The notes below the pieces were generated by a model. That model did no database searches. It saw nothing but the letters and a program-made list of their open reading frames with translations, and was not told the origin of the DNA. Positions 42,255 through 50,787 of a stretch of 64,000 nt of DNA are shown in pieces; within the stretch, counting starts at the first letter, position 1, and each line of letters opens with the position of its first letter. The stretch is from Pseudogymnoascus destructans (lineage: Eukaryota; Ascomycota; Leotiomycetes; Thelebolales; Thelebolaceae). The stretch spans positions 1,426,001 through 1,490,000 of the forward strand of contig NW_020167522.1 of NCBI RefSeq assembly GCF_001641265.1, in the 5' to 3' direction. A program made the translations under genes and the position numbers.

Positions 42255-43147
42255 TGTCATACTGACATTCGTTGCACTCAGTTTGCTATCAAACTCAAGA
42301 GCAAACTTAGAAATCTCCTCCTCAAACCTACAAGTCACCATACATATCTTGGCTTATCACACCAACAACAGAAGCAATACTACTCAACGATTGCTGCAAA
42401 CTCTTCTACTACATCTGTTTATGCTACATACATCACGGCATATCATTTGGACACTCATTGAACAAGTTATTAAGAAAATCTCCTCCTTAAGGGGGTGGGC
42501 CAATACTACCACATGGCATATCTCTACCAACTAGAGGCCTAGGAACATGAACGATAGCTCTAGAAGCTTCTACAACCCTCTATGATTCATTACACGTCAT
42601 CGCTCCTTAGTTACCCACAAGATTGGTTAAGTTATGACATAATTTGTCTATAGGTACTCTGACCTTGGACCTCCTTTTAACTTCCTATAGGCTAGGAACC
42701 CAAGAGATGGTTCTATGGGATTCTCTTATGTCGACTACAGTTACCAAGCCTGGTTAGTCATGGAAAGTCATGGAAAATGAGAGAACTACACTCCTTTAGC
42801 ATAAATAGGATTGCCCTTTCCTTAAGAAAGGGCAAGCAGACAATACAGTAAATCGACTATCACATACTTCCACGTCTTTTCCAAGCTTCCAAGCATTCAT
42901 CTTGTTACTCCTTGTTTCTGAAAAGTCAGTGAGGTGTTAACCTCTGACTTACCCCTGAGTTCCCAGACTCAACATTTGTTGCAACTTGTCTGAACCACTT
43001 CACTACATCACACACCTGATTGCTGCGTTGTGGAATAGTCTAAGCTACAACCCTTTGGCTCTGTTTCCTAAGACAGTGTGTTGTCTTAGTAAAATCATCC
43101 CTTCCTTGGGTGGCTAGATTCTCACATCTGGTGCACCCACCATTACA
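42255..43147 (-). repeat. Solo LTR, family X, intact (893 bp) with target duplication
   Basis: Inverted X LTR with perfect CTTAC duplications at 42250-42254 and 43148-43152. It splits the copia-B reading frame just before the pre-integrase motif WHNRMGHLNQ. This copy defines the family X ends and its 5-bp duplication. Confidence 0.95.
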
Positions 43148-44813
43148 CTTACGAGGTCCGTACGAAGATAGGACAATGTTGTCCTGTTGATCCTGAGTGC
43201 TATAAACAGCTCGGGTAGGCTCATTTTTGATGTATTCAAGAACCCATTGTCCATGAAGCATTGGAGTGTTGCAAACGGTTGATAGTGTTATTCCAATGAA
43301 CTCCCTTTTGGATGAATCGTCTAAGAGAAGCGACTGAAGTGTGGAAGGATGAAACAAGAGCTGTATCTGTAAGGGTGATAGTCCGTAGAGTCTTCTTATC
43401 CTCCCCGTTTTGGACTGTAATATCTACAGACCCAAATGCTTCAATCTTCACCCTTTGGTCTCCAGCTAAGAGGTAGCTATTATCTTGACATTCTTGGATA
43501 TTGTAGAACCTCCTACGGTCATTGCAGACGTGAATTGTAGCTCCAGAGTCGAGAATTATGCTTTTAGAGAGCTCATAGGCTGAGGTTTTCGGCTTTAGTC
43601 CTTGGAAGACTTGGAAGACTGTAGTGAAAGACATAGGTGGATCTGTATTCATACGGGATTGTACTCCATTCGGGTTGTTGAAATTGTTCTGTTCTTCTGC
43701 CTTTTGGATAACGTACTGGAATCCTGGTTTGTCACTTATATAGGCCTCTACTTTAGCTTCAATCTCTTTATTTGGGCGCCATTGCCTCGTACGGTTTGAC
43801 TTCATCACATAGAGGCAGTCCCGCCACTTGTGTGTTGTTCCGCAAGGGCAGTCTAGTCGAGCCTGATTTTTCTGTTTTCTGCCTCTCTGACCTTGCTGAC
43901 CTTGTTGTAGGTTGTTCGTACGGCCTTGGAGCGTTGGCTGTAGGTCGCTATTGTCATCCTCTTGTAGTGCGAAAACTCCATGTTCCCCCCTAGGTTTCTG
44001 GGTGAATCTCTCTTGCCTACGGTTGGTTCTATACTGTCGTAGGACCTCCTCAAATTCGTACAACTTTGTCTGCTTCTCTAGCTTGTGTTTCCATGGTCCT
44101 CGGAATTTGCAAGGTCCTATTGCATCAAGGAAGGTATAGATAGTGTCGTGAGGGTCGATAACCTCTGTTGCCTGTAGCGTACGGCCTTGAGTGTATAGAT
44201 TCTCCCAGTTTAGGAGCCAGTCTTCAAGGTCCTTGCCTCTTTGCATTTTCGCAGCCTTTTGCCATTCTAGTCTCCATTCTCCGATTCTAGCTCTTTGAGT
44301 AGGTGCGAACCGGTCTCGTAGCTTTCTAAGCATATCGTACGGAGTATCGCAATTGTAGGTATAGGGTAGGAAGTCGCGTTTGATGGTTTCTTGGATCTTA
44401 GAGCGAAGCCCCTGAATTGCTTCCTCCTGCTTTTCCCACACCTTGCGCTCATATTGGAAATCAGCTTGTAGGTTTCGAAGCTGTTCCTTCTGATCTTCTG
44501 TAAGAGATGCGTACGTAATTGGCGTTAATTGCTGTTGGCCTTCTACTGAAGGATGGATGGTCTGGCTACCTGAAGCTCTTGTTGACACTCCAGGTCTTGT
44601 TTGAGCAGTAACACCACCACCAGCTTGCGTGGCACTCCGTACGAACTCAGGAATAGGTCGAACGGGCTGTAGGAGTGTAGGAGGGTCCTCGATTGATGGA
44701 TCGATATACCCCCATACTCCTGCCTTCATTGAAGCAGTTTTGATAGTCTCTATCCACTCGTCCCAGTCTCTAGGGCTTGTGAGGACCACCCCCGCCTTCT
44801 GTAGGGTCGCCAT

Positions 44814-45184
44814 TGTAAGGATGCCTCCGTACCTAGATACTCGAAGAACCTGTCTCAGAACTGTTACAGTCACTACAAGCATGGAATCCGACTCGGTGGG
44901 GTTTCGAACCAGTAGAGGAGCATATAGCGAGTTACACTATAGTGGGGGACGGTAAGTGTATAGGGTTCAGGGCCGATGTAGACCTGTTGCGGTGGAAGGT
45001 TCAGGGCTAGGGTTGGGATAACCGAGTCGGGCCCGTTTCGGGAGTTAAGGAAACAGACTCAACGGGGTTCCCCCTTCATCTTTTTTGTATCCTTCGTAGT
45101 AGACCTATAGGATAGCATCCGTTTAGCCTCCGACTCGCACTCTCATATGCTATTACTGTGAGCTGGGTGCCCTGTGTCCTTACA
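44814..45184 (+). repeat. Solo LTR, family Y (371 bp), TSD GCCAT
   Basis: TGTAAGGATGCCTCC..GTGTCCTTACA with GCCAT at 44809-44813 and 45185-45189. The duplication includes the start codon of copia-B gag, so the LTR abuts the ATG. A B-box-like GGTTTCGAACC is present, but no tRNA fold. Confidence 0.95.
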
Positions 45185-45277
45185 GCCATAATGATGGTTT
45201 TTTCGACTCCAGGACACAGGACTTGATTTTGGTCCGTTCGGGTTTCTATAGGCTTCAAAATGCGTCTTGGAGTTGCT

Positions 45278-45290
45278 CCGGGCTCATAAC
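45278..45290 (-). promoter_or_regulatory. Copia-B primer-binding site
   Basis: GTTATGAGCCCGG on the minus strand directly after the 5' LTR; complementary to the initiator tRNA-Met anticodon arm. Confidence 0.75.
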
Positions 45291-45381
45291 TGTTGAGTAA
45301 TATGCGTGTGTATTCCTGTCTATCTATTGCTGCCTGAAATTGCGGGGAAGTGGTGCTGAGATCATGTGACATATTACAACA
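45291..45381 (-). repeat. Copia-B 5' LTR (91 bp)
   Basis: Partner of 36705-36795; outer flank TATTA. Confidence 0.9.
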
Positions 45382-45478
45382 TATTATGTTATGTTATCCA
45401 CAGGGATCCACAGAATATCAGGTGATGGATAACATTGGATATCAGGGATATTATGTTATCCATGTTATCCACGGATAT

Positions 45479-45545
45479 CCCTTTGGCACGACGCCACTAT
45501 ATAAGTAGATAGTATTTCCTTAGATAGGAGCTTCGTGCTCAACTC
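45479..45545. repeat. 67-bp dispersed repeat with TATA box
   Basis: CCCTTTGGCACGACGCCACT continuing to GTGCTCAACTC. It recurs inverted at about 59485-59550 with a few changes. It includes ACTATATAAGTAG, so it may be the core promoter part of another LTR family. Confidence 0.65.
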
Positions 45546-45684
45546 GAGAGGACGGATCTGTAACTAGCAGCCCCAAACTGATCAATGAATTAAGTTCCTA
45601 TCAATGCTGGATATTCATGAAGGCCATATATAAATCTACTAAGTGCTAGGATCATCTTTAAATGTTACACGTGAGGTGTCTGAA

Positions 45685-46809
45685 CTATTCATTGGCATCC
45701 CAGAATTCCCCTGCAACCCTTGCAGCTTGTGCAGCCTCCTTTGTGAACCTCACCCAATGTCCTGCCAAAATGATATCGTGTACCCCTTCCGCAGTAACAT
45801 CCAGGCCCACCTTGTTTCCTTCCACGGCCTTGAATTCTTCATACAGCTGCACGTTATGATCGTATAAAATTTCACTGGCCCCAGTTAGGAACAGTAGCGG
45901 CGTCGGTGTGGCAAATGGATTCCCCAGAAATTTAATATTGGGGTGCGCCAGCGTAATCCCACTTGCCTCGCTCGGCATCAGAGAATTCGCACCCCACAAA
46001 CCAACCCGCTCATCGAGGTAGTCAGTCAGCGCATTGCGATGCGTCCTCATCACCAGTGGGTCCAAGGCCCCCTCAGGGTCCGCCCAAGGTGACCAGAGCC
46101 ATGCGCACGCCGGAGACGCCAGTTTCGCATCCGGGTTGTCGGCAAGGTAGCGTAAGAGCGCCATCGTTAGATGGCCTCCAGCGCTATCACCCGAGACTGT
46201 GATTTTCTCGGCTGGAATGCCGAGCCCGTCTGTGAGATATAGATAAGACGTAATGGCATCCTGCAAGGGAGCAGGGAAATGGCACCCTGGGTTCGACGAG
46301 AGCCGATATTGCGGGGCAAATATATGGGTTGCGGCAGTGTTGGCAAGGAGCGTCTTCGCAGCAAATCCAGCGTCATTGTCCCGTCCATTCCCAATCGCAT
46401 ATGCGCCGCCGTGGAAATGAAGAACAACCTTGCCGACAGCAGTGCCCGAAATTGGGCGGGCGGGGTACCAGGTCCCTCCGATAGTCTCGGGTTTGACTTC
46501 GGCATCCAGATCAACCACTCCGATGTACTTGTCCGATGGTCCAGGCTTCATCACCACAAACCGGTCGCCTTCTGAACCCGGCTTAAGGCTCAAGGGGGTC
46601 TTCAGCTCAATAACGGCCATCCATGTGAGGAACGACTTCACGAGGAAGACGCCCAGCGCCTGTTGATAGGTCCATTTAGGATTTGGGCGGCGGGAAGCGG
46701 AGAGGAAATAGAGCATCCAGAATGGTAATTGGACCACGCCGACGCCGATTGCCCTCACCGTAGCAACGATTTTGCCTGGATAGCGGGTGTAGGCGGATTT
46801 CGAGGCCAT
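45685..46809 (-). CDS. Alpha/beta hydrolase fold-3 esterase (HSL family)
   Basis: A single exon of 374 residues from ATG 46809. A hydrophobic N-terminal segment (about 14-37, VATVRAIGVGVVQLPFWMLYFLSA) suggests membrane anchoring. Catalytic features are the oxyanion-hole HGGAY (133-137), the nucleophile elbow GDSAGG (Ser209), an acid region near LFLTGASEILYDHN, and the His in EGVHDIILAGHW. These are the hallmarks of hormone-sensitive-lipase-type esterases, which hydrolyse short acyl esters; the substrate is unknown, and such enzymes often accompany secondary-metabolite genes, though none is seen here. It is isolated between copia-B and the gypsy element, with a duplicated upstream region. Confidence 0.9.
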   Translation of the reverse strand: MASKSAYTRYPGKIVATVRAIGVGVVQLPFWMLYFLSASRRPNPKWTYQQALGVFLVKSFLTWMAVIELKTPLSLKPGSEGDRFVVMKPGPSDKYIGVVDLDAEVKPETIGGTWYPARPISGTAVGKVVLHFHGGAYAIGNGRDNDAGFAAKTLLANTAATHIFAPQYRLSSNPGCHFPAPLQDAITSYLYLTDGLGIPAEKITVSGDSAGGHLTMALLRYLADNPDAKLASPACAWLWSPWADPEGALDPLVMRTHRNALTDYLDERVGLWGANSLMPSEASGITLAHPNIKFLGNPFATPTPLLFLTGASEILYDHNVQLYEEFKAVEGNKVGLDVTAEGVHDIILAGHWVRFTKEAAQAARVAGEFWDANE

Positions 46810-46868
46810 GGTCACGGTCTTTATCTGGCTATAGCTATAGCAAACAATTGAATATTATGGCTGAAGAA

Positions 46869-47370
46869 CGAGGGGGAGAGGGATGAAATATGCTCTGAGC
46901 CGCGCCGCCCAGCTAGTAGAATTTGTTGGGGTAGTTGTTGACCCCATGGGGAAAATGCGCAACCTCATTGCCACGGAATTGCTTGTGAAAGACCGAGGAG
47001 TGTTCGGTAGGGTCTACACTACATTTATAAATTATGGCTAGTGAGAACTTGATAATAAGGGACTCTTACAACTCTATACTATGGGAACGGCGAAATAATC
47101 CAGGTAAAATTGCTTGTGAAAGACCGAGGGGGAGAGGGATGAAATACGCTCTAAGCCGCGCCGCCTAGTAGAATTTGTTAGGGTAGTTGTTGACCCCATG
47201 GGGAAAATGCGCAACCTCATTGCCACGGAATTGCTTGTGAAAGACCGAGGAGTGTTCGGTGGGCATTTATAAATTATGTGGGGCGATACTAGTAGAATGA
47301 CGCTAGTTAGAACTTGATAGCAAGAGACTCTTACAACTCTATACTATAGGAACGGCAAAATAATCCAGGT
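46869..47370. repeat. Tandem duplication of about 250 bp upstream of the esterase
   Basis: 46869-47105 and 47125-47370 share long identical stretches (for example GTAGTTGTTGACCCCATGGG and GGAATTGCTTGTGAAAGACC). Each copy ends ATAATCCAGGT. Differences are small substitutions and an indel. It starts about 60 bp upstream of the esterase ATG, so the promoter is probably doubled. Confidence 0.85.
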
Positions 47371-47764
47371 GAGTGAAGTGAGACAATAAATATAGTTTAC
47401 GATTAATATAGTTTACGATTAATATATAAGTTAGTATATATAGTACTTTAAGTATACTATGCGACGGCAAGCAGGGCGCGGTTTTTTAGCATACAAGCTC
47501 GTCTAGGTTTAGCGCTCCCACTTTAGGTTTAGTTGTGTCCTAGTCTAGTTTAGTGTGCTTAGTTTAGGCAAATGTATCTGCCGATCTACAGCACGCCGCT
47601 TTCCATCAACCTTAGAAACTGTAAGGTTAAGTAGTTGCTGCCCTTTGCTCTCTAGAGTAAGAAGAGGAAAATAAGGAGAAGGACAGTTAAGATAGAGATA
47701 GAGGCAGCTGTTTCACGGCTTTTACAGGACGTATAGTGGGATTTAACCATAGGGTAAGATTTTA
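47371..47764. other. No gene seen
   Basis: AT-rich; contains three ATAGTTTACGATTAAT-type units at 47392-47430. Nothing coding is supported. Confidence 0.45.
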
Positions 47765-48110
47765 TTAGATTCTGTGAAAGCGATGTCAGTGCGGCTGAAG
47801 AGATTGACTTCGAAACCGCGATGCTTGGCTACGTCCTTGTCCTTGATGAGGACGGAGCTGAAGCTTTGCATGTCGGGGGATGAGGAACCTTGCGGATGGT
47901 ATTGGCTTTCAAAAAACACATTTTATAGAGTAAGGCTGTTATTTACTGGATTCTGCTGCTCATGGTCATCGTTCTGAATCGCAAATCTAGGCGGCGGAAT
48001 GATCCAACTACCACAAATCGGCATCTCCTTCGCATAGTCGGAGTAAATCTTAATCTGTGAGATCCCTAGAGCGGTGAAGCCGTTACTGGAAAGGACATTG
48101 TCAGTGTACC
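47765..48110 (-). pseudogene. Orphan gene fragment of unknown family
   Basis: The minus strand reads NGFTALGISQIKIYSDYAKE then MPICGSWIIPPPRFAIQNDD. After an intron-like GTAAATAAC..CCGCAAG it resumes SSPDMQSFSSVLIKDKDVAK then HRGFEVNLFSRTDIAFTES. The composition is clearly protein-like, but I do not recognise it. The phase across the intron does not fit perfectly and both ends are cut (stop near 47740, pogo sequence at 48105). Confidence 0.5.
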
Positions 48111-48143
48111 AGCTGTTAATTGTTGACGGTCATGGAAGCCACC
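48105..48143 (+). pseudogene. Pogo transposase fragment, left of the gypsy insertion
   Basis: Encodes YQLLIVDGHGSH, the second catalytic Asp motif of pogo DDE transposases. The sequence continues at 55936 (HHSDAFEEYC) once the gypsy element is removed. Confidence 0.85.
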
Positions 48144-48442
48144 TGTAAGGATGCCTCCTTACTCGGGGTAGTTACGGCCGTCACGTGGCGTCATCGAGAC
48201 TCGGGGCCGTTACGGGTCAGTCGCGACTGACAGCCTTAGGCACATAACGTAAGGAAGCCTTAGGCAAACAGGGAGCTAGCTGAGTCGGAGCGGTTTCGGG
48301 TATTTTAAGGGAACAGTCATACAGGGTTACACCTTCATCTTTTTTGTATCCTTCGTAGTAGACCTATAGGATTGCACCGACTCATATCCGACTCGCACTC
48401 CCATATGCCACTTCTCGTGATACGGTGCCCTGCGTCCTTACA
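48144..48442 (+). repeat. Gypsy 5' LTR (299 bp)
   Basis: TGTAAGGATGCCTCC..TGCGTCCTTACA; related in end sequences and in the CTTCATCTTTTTTGTATCC block to the Y LTRs. Confidence 0.97.
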
Positions 48443-48799
48443 TTATACAAAAAAGATCACGCCTGCCGGGGACGGCCGTACTCAAAGAATATCCCACACT
48501 GGAACGACTCAGGAGAACTACCGTTACACCACCGACCGCGACTCGGAAACTGCGACGGAGCTGAGACCTGACGACTTCAAATAGCCGTGACCCCAGAGAA
48601 CTCACGGACGACCAGTGGATCAGGGTTTGATCCTGCAGAGCAAGCTGGTAAAGTCGTCGACGCGTTGGCGCCGAATAGGATACGAGATCCTTAAGAACCC
48701 CCTCAAGCACAGAGGTAATTGTGAACAAGAGTGTTGATAGCTACGAGCTACCGGAAGTCAAACTCTTTCGTATCGACACCGATACACCCCCGAACCAAC

Positions 48800-50062
48800 A
48801 TGAGGAAAATGACCTCAAACATTCCCCAAGACAATGATTGTCAACCGTCACGAATGTCAACGAGACAAACCACTGCTGCAGCTGGGACTGCTGCACCCAC
48901 CGAAGACATACCGGATCGAATGGCAAACCTCGAGATCCAGATGCAGGAGATCAAGGAAATGATAGCCAACCTAGCGGCAACCCAGACCAGGATCCCGTCC
49001 ACGCCACCGGTGGACACCGTCGAAGTTGAGAAGCGACGAACTTCCCCTATGCGAAACACCCCCGAGACAGTTCAGTTGCCGCCTCTTCGAAACACTCGTT
49101 CTCCATCGATTCCGAGGATGTATTCCGAAGACCCTCCGAATTGCTACAAGAAATCCACCATCTCTGAGAAGATTACGCCGCTCAGCGATGGGATAGAACA
49201 TACCTTTATGCAATGGAGCGCGTCCATTCGGGACCGCCTCGTAGTCAATGAGGATCACTACCCTACCGACGTCTCGAGAAGAGCGTTGATATGGGGGACT
49301 ACGACTGGCCTGGCAAAGAAATACCTCGAACCCCAATACCTATCCGCGACACACGGGTTTCGGAGTGCCGACGAGATGATGGACCTGTTGGGTTCATATT
49401 ACCTCACTGGCAACGAAACGGAACAGGCCCGGAACCTCTTCGACGACCTCCAAATGGGAGAGAAAGGACATACAAACGAGACTTTCTCAGAGTTCAAAGC
49501 TCGCTTCCAAAGTGCAGCTATTACAGGACAGGTCACCGAGTCAGAATGGTTTCGGTACATGTGGAACAAGTTGACCCCTCAATTCCGTAGCCGCGTGGCG
49601 GTTATCAAAAGTCAATGGAAGGGAGACTACCACACCATGGTCCGAGAACTCACCGCCTTCGATCAGGAGCGGCGCCGGAACAACGAGTTGAGCTTCCCGT
49701 CCAAGAGCGGCGAGTCGAGCTCCCGAGGACCCGCCCGCCTGAGCTCATCCAGGTTCACGCCCGTGGACCCCGGAAAGGCCCAGCCACCGAGGCAGACAAG
49801 AAGCCCTCTGGTTTCCTTCCAGAGGACTCCTTTCACAGCCACCGCCCCCAAGCCGGACATTACAGGCCGCGTGCGGACCGCCGTGCCGGCTACGTCCGGA
49901 AACTGTTTCAAGTGCGGCAAGCCGGGCCATTTCCAAGACAAATGCCCGCTCAACCCCACCGTCAAGGAGATTGACCGCGAAGCCCCTGAGGACGAAGATA
50001 ATTGGGAGGAAGCAGTCGCCCACCAGTCGGATGCGTCCCTGGAGGATAACGACGAGGCCTAG
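48800..50062 (+). CDS. Gypsy gag
   Basis: From ATG 48800 (MRKMTSNIPQDNDC) 420 residues. An N-terminal coiled coil (MANLEIQMQEIKEMIANLAA) precedes a capsid-like helical domain (about 130-280) with SEFKARFQSAAITGQV. A basic Ser-rich stretch and one CCHC knuckle CFKCGKPGHFQDKC follow near residue 370, then an acidic end. It ends at TAG 50062. It packages element RNA. Confidence 0.9.
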   Translation: MRKMTSNIPQDNDCQPSRMSTRQTTAAAGTAAPTEDIPDRMANLEIQMQEIKEMIANLAATQTRIPSTPPVDTVEVEKRRTSPMRNTPETVQLPPLRNTRSPSIPRMYSEDPPNCYKKSTISEKITPLSDGIEHTFMQWSASIRDRLVVNEDHYPTDVSRRALIWGTTTGLAKKYLEPQYLSATHGFRSADEMMDLLGSYYLTGNETEQARNLFDDLQMGEKGHTNETFSEFKARFQSAAITGQVTESEWFRYMWNKLTPQFRSRVAVIKSQWKGDYHTMVRELTAFDQERRRNNELSFPSKSGESSSRGPARLSSSRFTPVDPGKAQPPRQTRSPLVSFQRTPFTATAPKPDITGRVRTAVPATSGNCFKCGKPGHFQDKCPLNPTVKEIDREAPEDEDNWEEAVAHQSDASLEDNDEA

Positions 50063-50787
50063 GGAAAGGCTCCTTCCTAGGTCTACGCAAATGTGATCTG
50101 CAAGGACTGGATTTACGAGAGCTCTTGGGAGGCTCCCAATTTCTCGTTGATACAACCCTGAGTATGAACGGACTCGGGGTGCAAACGAAGTCACTCGCAG
50201 ACACAGGAGCAAATGGCTACCTCGTCATTAATAAGCCTTTCGCGCAACGGTTGTCGAAAGCGCTTCAGAGCCCTATACGGAAACTGCCCTACTCTGTACC
50301 CATACGTGGATTTCAGCGAAATATCCAAAGCTACGTATCGGAGTATATTCGGTTACACTTGACAGTCGAAGGACGCCGAATATATAACTGCCCCTTTGTG
50401 CTCCTAAATCTCGGAGCGCAAGATGTGATAATTGGGAAGAAGCTTTTTAGCCGCTTCCGAATCCTACTCGACTCTGCAAAGAGCCGGCTAGTATGGCCAA
50501 AGGAGTACCCGCCTACTCCTAGCTGGAGCAAAGAGATCACCTTGCCCTACCACTCGCGTGAACTGTCTATATGTCACCCCGCCCATCAATCGGATGCGAA
50601 CCGGCGGGACGATGCCATCGACCATGACGACAGACGACGTGAGGGCGGACGCTCGATACCAATGAAAGTGATAACGGCCCATCGTGACGCTATTATGATC
50701 ACCCCACCGAGCTCGGTGCGAGACACTGGAACGACCCACCTGCACCCCAAAACCCCAAGGACACGAGCCTCGCCCGTGAACCTATAA
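50050..50787 (+). CDS. Gypsy protease region (separate frame)
   Basis: The frame (-1 relative to gag) is open from 50050, overlapping the gag end by 13 nt, and has no early ATG. It encodes an aspartic protease core KSLADTGANGYLVINK and an NCPFVLLNLGAQDVIIGKKL flap-like part, then a linker to TAA 50787. Expression must need frameshifting or another bypass; no classical slippery heptamer is obvious in the overlap. Confidence 0.8.
   Translation, partial: RRGLGKGSFLGLRKCDLQGLDLRELLGGSQFLVDTTLSMNGLGVQTKSLADTGANGYLVINKPFAQRLSKALQSPIRKLPYSVPIRGFQRNIQSYVSEYIRLHLTVEGRRIYNCPFVLLNLGAQDVIIGKKLFSRFRILLDSAKSRLVWPKEYPPTPSWSKEITLPYHSRELSICHPAHQSDANRRDDAIDHDDRRREGGRSIPMKVITAHRDAIMITPPSSVRDTGTTHLHPKTPRTRASPVNL

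Larger units (their letters stand above)
38124..44813 (-). pseudogene. Copia-B gag-pol, frameshifted and interrupted
   Basis: ATG 44813 (MATLQKAGVVLTSPRDWDEW) opens gag with a zinc knuckle DCPCGTTHKWRDC, followed by protease IILDSGATIHVC. The frame shifts near 43335 and is cut by the X LTR at 43147/42255. It resumes with the pre-integrase motif WHNRMGHLNQ and integrase (HLDLIEMPEAYDGS, FHLDGEASLGNEWE, EPNGGIERSGRT) down to 41158. Further shifts lie between 41158 and 40803. RT (FFYVDDICILS) and RNase H (SSDASYADCESTRKSTEGYLF) follow to about 39540. After the insertion at 38208-39510, the C-terminal AFTKALPHQKHKEFIKHLNL ends at 38124. It cannot make one protein as it stands. Confidence 0.88.
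36705..45381 (-). mobile_element. Ty1/copia retrotransposon copia-B with nested insertions
   Basis: Two 91-bp LTRs (36705-36795 and 45291-45381; TGTTGAG..TACAACA, one difference seen) are flanked by the same 5-bp TATTA (36700-36704 and 45382-45386). On the minus strand the 5' LTR is followed by GTTATGAGCCCGG, the half-tRNA iMet priming site. The interior holds gag-pol (44813 to 38124), then a 3' region with an antisense gene. Nested inside are an X LTR plus hAT remnant (38208 to about 39510), a complete X LTR (42255-43147) and a Y LTR (44814-45184). CGTACG occurs 31 times through copia-B sequence but not in the nested insertions. Confidence 0.93.
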
